Shown: positions 1 through 11,400 of the stretch, in pieces | Layout: each line of letters starts with the position of its first letter | Numbering within the stretch: position 1 is the first letter of the stretch | NCBI GenBank assembly: GCA_023053575.1 | Contig: JAKZAP010000020.1 | Coordinates: 15,619,998-15,683,997 of the forward strand | Direction of reading: 5' to 3' | DNA from: Branchinecta lynchi | Lineage: Eukaryota; Arthropoda; Branchiopoda; Anostraca; Branchinectidae | DNA length: 64,000 nt | Notes under the pieces: model-generated | Database searches by the model: none | The model's input: only the letters and a program-made list of their open reading frames with translations | Told to the model about the DNA's origin: nothing | Program-made: the position numbers and the translations under genes

Positions 1-397
1 CATCTTAGCTTTACTAGAAATTTCTAAACCCGCAAGTTTATCTCGCTTTAAATGCCGCAAACGTAGTGGCAAAATAAAGGCTATACATTAAAATTAACTA
101 CTTTATCAGACATATTGCACACAACTGCGGATCCTTCTGGCACAAAATGGTAAGGACGTAAGCCTGTTTAGCTAATTTTATCTAGACTATATTTTTATTT
201 TCAACACATTTGAAATTAACGCCAAAAAAACAGAAAAAAACGGTGTTTTCACCAGTTTCAACGTGTGGCTTGATTGTGTGGCACACAATCGTGTTTCCAC
301 GACCAACATTCAGAAGTGTATGGTTGCCTAATATGCCACTTAACTCCTTAAATAACTGCTTTTCGCAAGTTTTCAAGTATTATAATTGACAGGTCAA

Positions 398-667
398 TCA
401 ACTGCACGAACCATGGTTCTCCTTCTCTCCTATCTCACGTCCGGGTTTCTCAGCCACACTCTTTTCCGGTTCATGATTATGTTTTCCGACTGAACCGGAA
501 TACTCCTCATCACTCGTATGATATCGGGCCGGGCAGGCCAGCTTGTCGTATTTGACACACTTCCAATAGGTCTTACGCTGTGATGACCTCTCTTTTCGGT
601 AGAGATATCCCTTGCTGTCAAGCACTTTCTTCCCTAATTGTTTAGTCTTCACGTAAGTGAACGACAT
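398..667 (-). CDS. FLYWCH-type zinc finger protein, single small exon
   Basis: This is an 89-codon ORF with one FLYWCH zinc finger. After an aromatic/leucine-rich start (GYLYRKE) comes YWKC, a second Cys seven residues later (ACPA), and an HNH pair 17 residues after that (KHNHEP). This fits the family pattern W-x-C-x(6-12)-C-x(17-22)-H-x-H. FLYWCH fingers bind DNA or protein and occur in Drosophila modifier-of-mdg4-like factors and in some MULE-type transposons. The tail after residue 70 is charged (Lys/Glu). The start is the first ATG of the frame. No transposase or BTB domain is visible beside it. It could be a compact host gene, the first exon of a longer one running off the left edge, or a transposon-captured finger. 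The family assignment is firm; its status as a functional gene is not. Confidence 0.7.
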   Translation of the reverse strand: MSFTYVKTKQLGKKVLDSKGYLYRKERSSQRKTYWKCVKYDKLACPARYHTSDEEYSGSVGKHNHEPEKSVAEKPGREIGEKENHGSCS

Positions 668-1600
668 GTTTAGGCACTGACGTAATACTGACCTAATTTT
701 GCATGAAAGGAATTCAAGTAAGGTTTGGTTAACGCAACCCGGATTGGCCAGTTATCCGCGCTGTTATTAGCAGGTCAGTGGGGAATTCACGTGTCAGCTA
801 AGAGTAGATGAGAACAATAGTTGCCTTCTTTGGCTTCTTTGTCACTTTTATATGGCGAGTTTGGATTGTCTGGTGGCTACGCTGCTCCCTAGTGCTGTAA
901 CTCGTTTTTGGAAGGCTACATCACTTGACAATTTCCAGCCGACAAGTCAAAACTTTCGCCAAATTCCCATTTGACAAGCTGATCATTCGGCAAGTTCAAC
1001 AAGATACAGTAAGTAAGTCAGTAAAGTATTGTTCACTTAGAACAAAACGGAGTAAAAAAGAAAAGAATTTTAAGGCACAACACAGATACAGACACATGAT
1101 ATTCTACATAACAATTGCGCAATCACAAACTATAAAAGTGTTTAAGCCAGAAGTGGTTCCATTTCCCCTGGAAATATGAATTACCCGATTCACTGCGAGA
1201 CTAGGGTCCGAAATCTGGTGTTTTTCAATCATGTAAGTGTTCCTCGTCCACAAGAGACAACGCAGCAGAAACCTAGCTCGAAAACAAGTTTTCGACTGAC
1301 CTGTTACAAACAAAGAGGTCAAGTAAGAAATTATTCACACGTAATTAGTAGATAGGCTACACAAATAAGTATCCCTAAAACCCTGAAATTAAAGTTGTTG
1401 ACAACCTTTGCAGGGTCGGGAATGTGGTTCCTTTGTCATATAGAAATTGTTTCATATTCATTACCTTGTGCAGAACAAGACGTTGTACTACATCTGTATA
1501 ACGTAATGCCGCCAATCATTGTTGTCAAGAATATTTTAAAGCCGCCTTATCGGTAGTAGGATTGCCTAAAACTCGCTTGTCCCTTAGGGACTTGCCGTTC
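668..1600. other. Intergenic stretch, no gene seen
   Basis: The frames here are short and lack recognisable motifs. AT-rich sequence with no clear inverted or tandem repeat. The side next to the FLYWCH ORF would be its promoter region, but I see no convincing TATA or initiator element. Confidence 0.4.
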
Positions 1601-1924
1601 ACTTAAGTTGCGGTTTTTGGTGTAGTGTTCCTTGGAACAATCCACTATTGGGAGCGATGTAGAAGCTTTCGATTTCCGTTTTCACCGTATTTTGTGGAGT
1701 TTTTTAGTCTCTTGTCTCCCGATGACTTCTCACTGGAAGCTGCCTTCCAACCAGGTTGTGGTTAGTCTGCACCGACGAGGAAAAACCAGAGGCCGGCGAG
1801 TCCAAAAGGGACACCGTCAGTCGGCAAGTTTTCATTCGACAAGTCGATTTCGGCAATTCCCAGTCGAACAGTCAGGCAGACGGCAATTTAAGTTGCGTTT
1901 TTACAGATCCCATGGTATCTGATA

Positions 1925-3538
1925 CGACGGTCTAAAGTCGTTTTCACATTGCCGTGGTATCTGATACCACGGTCAAAAGGCGTTTTTGCAGTTACCGTGG
2001 TATCTGACCAGTCATCGGACCGTGGTAACTGATCGTAGCTGAAAAAGTCATCTCACTTTCATAGTCACCAACAATACAGCATAGGATTTTGTCATGTTGG
2101 TGGGAAAGAAGTTTGGTGTGACTGTGTGTGATGTGACTGAATATCAGTTTTTCTTTGGGATTACCTCGAAACGCACAATTTCGGTAACTGTCGTTTTTGC
2201 AGAACAACCGTGGTATGAGATACCACGGTAACTGCAAAAAGGACTTATTGCAGATCCATTTACCGTGGTAACAGATACCATGGTACCAGTACAAGTATCA
2301 AGTTCAACCTGTGTACACTGGTGGGTACTGGGGTCTAGTTGTGCCTTTTGCCCCCCCCCCCCCCCCCCAACCTGGTTCAGGGGCAAATGGGACCAGATTG
2401 CCCAGTGAATAATTTTCATAACTTGACCAGAACCGGGCATAGGACGATGAAATTCCTTGTATATATAGATCCTATGTCTGGGAAAATTGCTTTTAAAGTT
2501 GCACCTCCCCTACCAATCCCGTTCATGGGCAACTGGGCCCAGATTGCCCAGAACTTGGTAAGTTGTGAGCATTGGGGTCTCTCCTTACCTATATTTGAAG
2601 AAAAATAAGTGTAAATATGCATTTTGATGGGTCCCGACCCCCCCCCCCCCCCATCCTGTTCTGGGCTCTCAGATGGGCCCAGATTTCCCATGAGTTAAGT
2701 TCGTCTATGACAGGTCTCAAGTCCAACTCTTGCATATGAGGATTTTGGTGTAACAGCGACAAATAAGACGACGCGACGTACTTTAATCTTCAATGAACAG
2801 TTGGAAACCGGACTGTTTTGTCATATGATCGATGATATGCCGTTCTTAATGAATCGTGACAAAGGGGGTATCAGGCTGCTACGATTTGGTTTATTGCACT
2901 TGTTATTACCTTGCTAATGGAAAAGAGGCTTAAAGGGTTGGACTGGCTGGCAGACCATTATTAGAATTCAAGCTGCAAGATCTTCCAACTTTTCTTTGGA
3001 CTTATACTTGCGGTTGTTTGCATTTAAAGATTTTAAAGTGGGATGACTACAAATTAGGTTATTTCAATACTTGTTTGGTTATTGGGGATGTGAAATGTCT
3101 TGGTTCTAAAGCTGATTGTATACAAAATCATTTTACTTTCACACTCCACGTCTGAGCGCTTGTGCACTTGTTGCAGATACCATTGTATCTGTTACCACGG
3201 TAAATGGATCTGCAATAAGTCCTTTTTGCAGTTACCGTGGTATCTCATACCACGGCTGTTCTGCAAAAACGACAGTTACCGAAATTGTGCGTTTCGAGGT
3301 CATCCCAAAAGAAAAACTGATATTCAGTCACATCACACACAGTCACACCAAACTTCTTTCACACCAACTTGACAAAATCCTATGCTGTATTGTTGGTGAC
3401 TACGAAAGTGAGACGACTTTTTCAGCTACGATCAGTTACCAGTGTCGGATAACTGGTCAGATACCACGGTAGCTGCAAAAACGCCTTTTGACCGTGGTAT
3501 CAGATACCACGGCAACTGTGAAAACGACTTTAGACCGC
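1925..3538. mobile_element. Large inverted-repeat (foldback) element with ~365-bp arms
   Basis: The left arm (about 1925-2291) and right arm (about 3175-3538) are reverse complements with only scattered mismatches, separated by about 880 bp. Each arm contains several copies of the palindrome CCGTGGTATC-T-GATACCACGG, interspersed with 'TTTTTGCAGTTACC'. The spacer holds runs of C at 2350-2368 and 2639-2652 and a different repeat ('GGGCCCAGATTGCCCA'). There is no transposase frame; the frames in the arms are chance translations. The near-identity of the arms implies recent origin or gene conversion. Diverged relatives of the arm occur at 45,655-46,010 and 28,630-28,770. The target-site duplication could not be fixed. 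Confidence 0.75.
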
Positions 3539-3569
3539 CCTTTTGATGATTCACTTTTAGCGCGTTAAG

Positions 3570-3690
3570 TTCTGTTGCCGGCGAAAATTCAGTGTGAACA
3601 TCCAGGCGATATAAATCTTCTCTCGCTGCGGTTGAAAAAATCTCGTTCATCGCCGCGATTTTCTCTGTGTGAACCCCTGGGTATCGCCCT
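3570..3690. repeat. Fragment of the MITE family seen intact at 17,375
   Basis: The stretch 'AAAATCTCGTTCATCGCCGC' followed by 'TCTCTGTGTGAACCCCTGGG' matches the right half of the 200-bp MITE at 17,375-17,574. Only one end is preserved, so it is a truncated copy. Confidence 0.5.
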
Positions 3691-3704
3691 TTCGTACTTG
3701 CAAT

Positions 3705-3951
3705 ATCTAAGTTGCGTTTTTTTGGATGTAGTTTCGGCGTAGTTTCGCTTAAAAGCCGTTTTATTTGTCCATTCCATTTGCTGTAGTTTCGAACCTGAAA
3801 CTACGGAGCTCAAACTACAAACTACCTCGCCGACGTAGTTTGGTGTAGTTTGACTTTTCGGAAACAAGAACTCAATAAAACGCAAGTAAGACAAAATAAG
3901 AGCCAAACTACAAACTTTGACGAAACAAAAGTGAAACCAAAAAAACGCAAC
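3705..3951. mobile_element. MITE with TIR AGTTGCGTTTTTTTGG
   Basis: The left end AGTTGCGTTTTTTTGG is mirrored by CCAAAAAAACGCAACT at the right end, and both are flanked by CTA, a 3-bp target duplication as made by PIF/Harbinger-type transposases. The interior is rich in 'GTAGTTTSG' and its complement, giving internal hairpins. There is no coding capacity. A diverged relative lies at about 47,060-47,230, and partial ends occur near 1,600 and 1,880. Confidence 0.65.
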
Positions 3952-4448
3952 TCTAGATCACCCCATCCTAGTCTGGTTTCACTTTCAAGAAGAAACAAAA
4001 CTTTTCCGTATGGAAGTGATGTTGGTGCGGAAAAATCCTGGCAGGAACTAGGGTGCCCGGACGATTGACCTCCTCGTTTGTCCAAGGCACAACAAGAGAC
4101 TATATATCAGATAGATTAGACAGACTACGTACAAAAGGGCAAGATAACACTAGGGAGTAGTGTCAGGACCTATGCTTTCCATGCATCGGAAACAGGCCCT
4201 ACTCGTAGCCCCGCCGACTACGCTCGGGACATTAAAAGCGAGACAAGCTTGCAGGCTTAGAAAATATCTAGTACGGCTAAGATGCTACCTGCACACATCG
4301 AGGAAACAGGGGAGGTTGTAATTTTGTGTGTCGCGTGTTCGGAATACGGAGTTATCGAAGCCAGCGCTGATGAACGACTGATTGAGTTTCAGTAAGGAAG
4401 TTCTCTATCGCTAGTGCCGCTAGTGTCGCTGCTAAGCTTTGCGGTATA

Positions 4449-4751
4449 CCCGATGAAAAATTTGTAGCCTGCATAGTAGTATGGTAGTAGTACGAAAAGT
4501 TGCATGGAATACTATGTAACAGCAAAGAATACTATCATTTCGTGTGCCTCAGACGGGTCCAATCTTATGTAGTAGTATCTAGTAGCATCCTGTCTTGCCA
4601 TAGCAGCATAAAGTCTTGCTAATAGTAGCATATAGTAGTATGCAGTAATACGGTAGCCTTGAAGTAGAAGCATGTAGTAGCATCATTAGTACGGCATGCT
4701 ACTTTTTCGTACTACTTCATGGTACTATTTTGAGATAAGTTTTTCATCGGG
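4449..4751. mobile_element. MITE with TIR CCCGATGAAAAA, copy 1
   Basis: The ends CCCGATGAAAAA and TTTTTCATCGGG are inverted repeats flanked by TA on each side, consistent with a Tc1/mariner-type 2-bp target duplication. The interior is a degenerate lattice of TAGTA/TACTA words and folds on itself. Copy 2 is at 24,544-24,838 with the same ends and interior style. Non-coding. Confidence 0.7.
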
Positions 4752-4754
4752 TAG

Positions 4755-5860
4755 ATACCCGCTAAATAGCGATGGAAGACGCTAGCGGGTTTTAGTTCGG
4801 GCAGTGGCTGAGAGATGGGAGTTCGTATCATTATCCGTTCCTCGGTAGACTTACTTGGCGAGTCCCTGACGGTGTTCGGCTTATAGACTGAGAAGAAGGG
4901 TCTATTCCCTTGAACTGGTGAGGGAGAACGGCTTCCAAGTCCGCTTTCTAGGGGCATTCGCATGTGATTCGCTAAGGCATCTTTTGAAAAGAACTGTTCC
5001 CCACAGAAGGAGCATTTCATAGCATTCTGGAAAAAAAAAATGTTAGTCTAAATCAGCGGCCACTTTTTGCTTATTATTATTCTCGCGTAGCATTTTTTCA
5101 CGTTTTTCAAATTAGACTCGACATTGCACCAGAGCCTCGTTTTTGTTGCATGCTCCAGGTCCACTTCTCGGCCGATTCCGGACTGATTCTTTCTACATCC
5201 GTTTTTGCACTGCAGCGCTTACGAGGAAGACGGCAGCGCTTCTCGAGAATCGCGGACTTGCTCACCGACTAAGTCCGTGCTTCCCTGCAAGAAGCTGCAG
5301 CGCTGCCGCTTCAACCAAGAAGAAAGTGAATCCAAAAACGCATATTGTGCAAAAGCAAAGAAGTGCTGCAGCAGCGATGCGGCAGCGCTATTGCAACAAA
5401 AACGAGGCTCAGCTTGATGGTACATCTCCTCCTCTCCCGATGACACAAAACCTTAACTTACCCTAGTCTTTTCTTATTAATGTCATCTGCGGCCACTTCT
5501 TTCAGGCACAAAGGATGCATGACATTATTTCAAACTCAGGGATCCATAACCGGTTTTACTTTCCTCCAAAGTTCTGAAGTCCCTTAGTGTATCCTTAGTA
5601 GCGTGTCCCCTTAGTAGTGTCCTTGCATTTACGAAGGAGCCGCTTTTCTCATCTACGTTCAAAGCACGTCCTGGCCAATACCTTAAATCCAAAACACGCC
5701 AGTGATCCTAGCGAAGAACGAGAAACGTCACCCAAACAAATCCTCAAAATCGTCTCAAATCCTATCTAAACCAATCAATAACATAAGTATTCCTTCAGCC
5801 CGAGCTGACCGCGAATCATATTTGATAGTGGAAAACCCTACGTCAGGTGAATCTTATTAG
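4755..5860. other. No recognisable gene; low-complexity GCAGC-rich patch
   Basis: At 5,205-5,400 there is an imperfect inverted pattern of GCAGCGCT words (for example 'GCAGCGCTTCTCGAGAAT' and 'GATGCGGCAGCGCTATTG') bounded by AAAACGAGGCTC and its complement (GAGCCTCGTTTTTG at 5,133), suggesting a MITE at about 5,130-5,415. The open frames on both strands here are mirror artefacts of that palindromy. From 5,655 there is a copy of the 'CCAAAACACGCCAGTGAT' dispersed repeat. Confidence 0.4.
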
Positions 5861-6060
5861 AACTATATTTGTTCAAACAATGTTCTCAACGGATACGTCA
5901 GCTACGATTCTTCATCAGCGATATTTCGGCCCTTCTTGGCAAGGGTCCTCGTCAGGCTGTCAATCCTCTGGTTCAACTTCTGGGAAGGGGCCGAAATATC
6001 GCTGATGAAGAATCGTGGCTGACGTATCCGTTGAAAACATTGTTTGAATAAATGTTTCAA
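5860..6060. mobile_element. Penelope-like terminal fragment, inverted arms, with a hammerhead core
   Basis: The outer sequence 'TTCAAACAATGTTCTCAACG' plus 'GATACGTCAGCTACGATTCT' returns inverted at 6,001-6,050, giving two head-to-head ends. The left arm carries a complete hammerhead core on the minus strand (5,916-5,959). The right arm keeps only GGCC-GAAATATC-GCTG and has lost CTGACGA. It belongs to the same family as 12,448-12,939 and 37,903-38,110. Confidence 0.7.
5916..5959 (-). ncRNA. Hammerhead ribozyme core (type I layout), CTGACGA variant
   Basis: Read on the minus strand: helix I CAGC, core CTGACGA, helix II GGACCCTT / AAGGGCC closed by a short loop, core GAAA, then TATC and helix I partner GCTG. 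The predicted cleavage is after the C at 5,920. All invariant core bases are present. Helix III would be only the self-complementary ATAT, so cleavage in cis would probably need a dimer. That minimal helix III is a known feature of Penelope-like hammerheads. Activity is untested. Confidence 0.65.
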
Positions 6061-6087
6061 AGTCAGCTTGGGCTCAAAGAATATTTA

Positions 6088-6130
6088 GAACTATATTTCG
6101 GCCCTTCTTGACAAGAGGCTCTTCAGGCTG
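6088..6130 (-). ncRNA. Degraded hammerhead core, CTGAAGA variant
   Basis: Minus strand CAGC-CTGAAGA, a damaged helix II (CCTCTTG...AAGGGCC), GAAA and TATA are visible. The helix I partner is GTTC instead of GCTG, so the fold is broken. A poly(C)/poly(A) tract follows at 6,158-6,183. Confidence 0.45.
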
Positions 6131-6189
6131 AAAACCGTTACAGTTGGAAAAAACGACCCCCCCCCAAAAAAAAAAAAAAAAAAATAGCT

Positions 6190-7890
6190 CGAATAAAATT
6201 CAGCTGACGTATCCGTTTTGCACTATAAATACCAATCAACAACGTTTGATGTTTGACGTTTCTGGCTCTTCGCGGGGCGATTCTTCATCTGCAAGAATAG
6301 TTAGCAATCAAGAACAGACAGAGGCGTCACTGAATAGGTTCCCTGACGTCACTCATTTCGTCTGACACGCCGCTAACGGCATAACATAACTGGACGGACG
6401 TAAAAGCCAAATTTCAGTGCGACATCCAAAGATTCCAAAGCGTTGTCTTCTCTGTCGAAATTGCATAGCCTTGCGTTAAGGGAGTAGATTCGGGGGCATT
6501 CTCGACTTAGCAATATCCAGATCATCCACACTCGCTGGCCAATACCGGAGCTCGATTCGACCGTGGGATAATCTAGTGGTGCGATGCTCGAATATAGAAA
6601 AATGAAAATTCTTTAGAAGTAAAGTACAGCTTCCGTCCAGATTGAAGGTAATCAACAAGAAAATAAACAATCTTCTGGCCATCGAGCCTACCCTCTGCCC
6701 TGAAGTGATGTAAAATTCTTTGTTATGAAAATTATCTGATGCGAAGCACCTGCTTTATTTGCCTACAAATGCCCGGGCCACATTCAATCACATATGTGCC
6801 TAATTTTGTTCGTTAATTTGTTTATTGCCCACTCTTATGTTTCATCCTGGTCACACCTGGAACTGAAGAAATTCAAGACATATTACCACCTTCATCACTC
6901 AAAGGTAAACAAAACTGGCGAATGTCAGTGACTCTGGTCTGTGATTGGTCCAAACACTGACGGAGATGGATTTTTCCGACTAGACTATCTTACGTTTTCA
7001 GTGTCTTTTCTTCCCACTTTCGACCGTAAGACGGTCTTATTACCGGCGTTATTACCAGGTGTGACTATAGTGGAGACCGGGCATAAATTGTGCCATATCC
7101 GCATGCTAACGGCGCAGTTCCGAGTTAAAGTTTAACTGAACAGGCAACTTATTTTTACATCTTAGATTCAAACACATTGAATTATTACAACACCCATTAG
7201 GGATTTTCATTCTGTCCACAGTAGTCTTCAGTATGGACGTTGGGAATGTGGACGCTTTCCCATGGTGAATCCGTCCACAATTCGCCCGCGAAATTTTAAA
7301 ATATCGACCAAACGTGATTTTTCAAGCTCATATTTTGGTCGAGGTCAGATATGGCAAATATCAGTTGTCGCTCAATCCCTGATTATAAAAACAGCTCAGA
7401 AGACTGCCTACTGACAAGGGTAACAACCAGAAGACTTGCGGTGTCAAGGAAATCTTCCAGTGTTCTTCAACGGAGTGGAGTCAATGGAGGAATTTTTATG
7501 AAGTTCACATGGTCCTCTTGGAACGACGGATCGACAGAATCTTTACAGGTTTGTAGAATACTCTTATACCAATTTTCCGTAAAGCACCTTCAAATAATAC
7601 TGAAAAAGCAGGACAAACTAGTGATGGACCTAAACTGGCTAAAAATTAACTAGACTTTAGCGTAGCGAAGTCAAGTCATCTGCAAATAAGTCACTTTTAA
7701 TCCAAGTAAATTGCGCACTCAAGGTTCCTCAAAGAGTTGCAAAGAAGAAAGCCTTTTTTACCCTTGTGCTTTTCAAAAAAATAAGGTAAAAAAATCAATA
7801 AATAGAACTAAAGCCGAGCAAATACACCACATATGTAGTACCACACACCTATTAATTCAAATTAGTCCTTTGGCTTCTCACAACCTAAAA
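6190..7890. other. No recognisable gene
   Basis: The start (6,195-6,225) is a 'AAAATTCAGCTGACGTATCC' fragment of the Penelope-like family. The rest is AT-rich sequence with short unrelated frames on both strands and no motif that I recognise. Confidence 0.4.
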
Positions 7891-8460
7891 AGACCAAGTT
7901 CATATCATGTCTCAATATACTACGACAAGAATGACATTCCGATTCTATATTTTCAAAGAAAAATTACTGGCTTTGTGAAAAAAAGCCATGGAGAACAGAA
8001 AGCCATACAGCCTGGAACATACTCAGCCTTAGGTCCTTGCAAATTGCTAGCCTACCAAGAAAATAGTCAATCCCAGAAGCAATCCTTGGACTTTTTGCCT
8101 TCGCAGTTCCTGTGATTTCTGGAAATAGCCTACATCTTGTTTACAATCTTGTCTGCATGCTTGTTGTTGTTGTTACCAGCTATAATCTTACACACTGCAA
8201 CAGAGAAGTCTGTTGCTTTGCCTTCAAATATGAAACAAGCAAGCCTCAATGTACTTTGACGAGAATGTCAGTCCAATTCTGTATTTCTGAAGAAAATGGA
8301 CTGGCATCGACCTGCCTGTACCATGTGAAAAGAGCCAAAAAGGGAATGGAATGCCAGACAGCCTGGAACATAGTCAGCCTTAGGTCCCTTGCAAAAAGCT
8401 AGCACACCAAGCAAATACTCGATCATCACAGCAATCCTTGCACTGTTTGCCTTTGCAGAT
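7890..8460 (+). repeat. Diverged local tandem duplication, ~345-bp unit
   Basis: The block 7,890-8,110 ('TACGACAAGAATG...', 'CAGCCTGGAACATACTCAGC', 'CTTAGGTCC') is repeated in order at 8,235-8,460 ('TTTGACGAGAATG', 'CAGCCTGGAACATAGTCAGC', 'CTTAGGTCCC'). The open frames at 7,711-8,115 and 8,112-8,402 overlap these copies but do not preserve the same reading frame, so I do not treat them as genes. Confidence 0.6.
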
Positions 8461-9014
8461 ACCTACTGTGGATTCTGTCCTACACAGTGCATATCCTATG
8501 TTCTTGTTTGCTTTATTTTCACAAATGAAATCAGTAAATGAACAGGATTACAAACAAAACTAACCAGTAAGCCCATAATGGCACCATCTGCACAGACAGT
8601 ATACCAACATAGATCATGCAGAAGCAGAATGTCAACGTGCAGAATCGCAACTCATGGGTAACTATTGAATATTTTCTTGATAAAAAAAACCCAATAATAA
8701 TCGCTTTGTAGTAGGCTAGGCCATCAAAATATACATTACATATGTCAGGTTTTTATGAGAAAAAAATTAGCAATGGTTGGTTTACTAGGAGGTAATCAAG
8801 ACTCTTAACCATACAAACAACAGGGGTGACTTTGTTATGTATATCTGGTACCATGCTGATTCGCCGCTCCCTGTTTGAGACCAAACCAGTCTTACTGCTT
8901 GAGACTTTTGGGTAGCATATAAAAACATGGTCTGGCTCTTCAAGGAAACTATCTAGTCATACTTCTTGGTGAGGCCACAGATAAATGTTTGGAGGAACTG
9001 TGACAAGATAACTA

Positions 9015-9361
9015 CACTGTAAAAGTCTCTCCTACATCGGACGTTGGTGGTTGCACATCATCGAATTCGGCAATTTTATTCCGAATTCGGAGAGTTAAAA
9101 TCCGAATTTGGAGAGTTAAAATCCGAATTCGGAGAGTTAGATTCCGATACAGGATTAAAACGCTAGAATGCAAAATACTGCAGACTAGGATAACTTAATC
9201 TGCAGCATTTCGCATTTTAATCCTGTATCGGACTTTAACTCTCCGAATTCGGATTTTAATTCTCCGAATTCGGATTATAACTCTCCGAATTCGAAATAAA
9301 AATCACCGACTTGGTGATGTGCAGCCTCTAAAGACCGATGTAGGAGAGACTTTTTACAGTG
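9015..9361. mobile_element. MITE with TIR CACTGTAAAA and TA target duplication
   Basis: The ends CACTGTAAAAGTCTCTCCT and its complement are flanked by TA. The 27-bp TIR (to ...ACATCGG) is nearly perfect. Inside are phased copies of 'CCGAATTCGGAGAGTTAAAA' on the left and their complement on the right, so the whole 347 bp folds into one hairpin. Relatives with the CACTGTAAAA end are at 49,281-49,678 and, degraded, at about 38,255-38,433. TA plus this end points to the Tc1/mariner group, but no autonomous copy is present. Confidence 0.75.
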
Positions 9362-11400
9362 TAATTGGCTAGAAATTCCATCCTTTGAAAACTGTTTCTA
9401 TTTTAGGTTGAAGTGCAGTCGAGCCTTGAGAAATCCAGAATACCCTTCCAAGATCAACCCATAGTTACTACCACCGAGCAATCAGAGGACACAGGTGACT
9501 AAAGGCAATCACTTTTCTGCGCCGCATCTAGAAGCTTTGTTGGTAACAGCTGGTTTGAACCAACTTGATGAAGAAGAGTATCACATTAGGTAGGTTTCTA
9601 GCTTTTCAGTTGTAGATCTTGCATTGGGATTGTTACACAGGTATAAGAATCCTTTTTTTTTTAGGTATTCTGGGGGTGTTAGCAGGGGGACAAATAAAAT
9701 GGGAGGATAGTCAAACAGGCCAATACTGTTGGCTCATTGGTGCGAAAACTGGTTATGCAAATTTTGCCGAGTTTGCCATCCAGGGTGAGGGGCTGTAAGG
9801 AGAGGCCAAGAAAAGCTACAGCCTTGTGTATTTCTGTAAGGAAAGCTAAGTTGTAAAGTAGTCATATATCCCAAAACAGCAGAAACACTCTGTAGTGCGA
9901 GGTGTCCTTTAAGACATAATAAGGGAATATATGCGAAGAATGCAAAATGAGTTTTAATTCTTTCTGTCAGTGGTTAAAAATGCAACCCCTGTTACAAATG
10001 AAACTTCAGTATTCGGAAATTCGCCATATTCCGGTTCACCGCTTCTAAGCGGACTAGTTTCTGTAAATATAGATCCACAGGTTCATGAGCAGAAAACCTG
10101 CAATCTGAGTCCCTAATGGACATGTCTCAGAAACTGAAAGTTACCCGCTACCTTATGGATCCGACTGCTTCGTGTGTCTATACGAGTACTGATTCCGAGA
10201 CAACGGGGGATTGGCAGAACCAATCCACTTGGAGCGCTGAACTCGTGTAAGGCAATTGCGAGTTGAGTGTTCACACCTCAGAAGCTTACTTACAAGGGCT
10301 TGGATGTTCAAAAAGCCCTTATTCACCTACGTGTTTGCAGATGGTAACTATCATGCCAGTAGCTAATGGCAAGAATTTGTTAGCTAAGATTGAATCTTTG
10401 AAGCTTGCTAATTAGCATAGGCCCTCCCCCCTCCCAGGATGTTAGTTACGCCCCTGTCAAGGTGTAAGTCGAAACTAACTCCCCTTCATCCTCACGAAAA
10501 TCATACATTTCTTCATACTACCTTTCTTGCCCAAAACTAGTATCTACTTTGAAAGCAAATATTTCATACCTGAAACGTTGTATTTTGGTTCAGGATGACC
10601 AGGTTTGCTTCGTCCTTACTAAAATTATGTAATACTTCTTTCACTTTTACTCCCTTTCTTGCTCTTCCTGGCAATGCTTATTATGCATAAAATTTCACCC
10701 ATAACGAGCTTCAAACACAACAGATTCAAGGTGTTGTCTGTTGAGTGTTGTCCATTGAACCTGAGCATCCTTGCGTTATCTGTTATGAAACTATTGTTTT
10801 CAGTATTTTGAAAATAATATAATCTATATACCAATAAACAGGGTATTTTGGGGGGTAATTAACTATGTGAGGACTGCTCAGTGCTCAGACAGCTGTGTAT
10901 TTGAAGAAGAAACCGGGGAAGCCATAGGGAAACAGTAGCATGAAGCCTTATATTCAAACATAAACTTGCATTCTAATTTTATGATTAGTTTCAGGATAAT
11001 ATGGACCTGGCGAGTTCAGCCTTGCAGGCTTGCTTGTGCCAGTTACATTGGAACAGCTGTGTTGGTCATCATCAGTCAAAACTGCACCTGATTTGATGAA
11101 ATTTAGTGAAGCATAATAGGCTTTACAATAAAGAGATATACGGTTTTATTCTGAGTGTTTCATTGTGTTTTTGGCATAAAATAGTAAACAAAAATAGACT
11201 GGTCTTTATTCTGAGCAGCTGCATTTCAGTAGTTTGGCCTAAGAAATGGGCTACTTGTCTGGACAAACATAGTTTGTAGACTGATACAATTTTTTAGCAT
11301 GTTGATGGTTGTCAGGGTTTGGACACAGTGGATGGAAGGCAAACTCAGCTGAAGGTGAAACCTGGAATGTGCTTAGAATGGTGGGTGCTAAAGGTGCTAA
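9362..11400. other. No recognisable gene
   Basis: AT-rich, with only short frames. I see no convincing terminal repeats, coding motifs or RNA gene boxes. Confidence 0.4.

Noticed and set aside
2339..2691. Open frames on both strands around poly(C) runs
   Set aside because: Mirror translations of a repetitive spacer inside the foldback element.
9057..9300. Possible CRISPR-like array of 'CCGAATTCGGAGAGTTAAAA'
   Set aside because: Units are adjacent without unique spacers, mirrored in the second half, and bounded by TIRs; it is a MITE in animal DNA.
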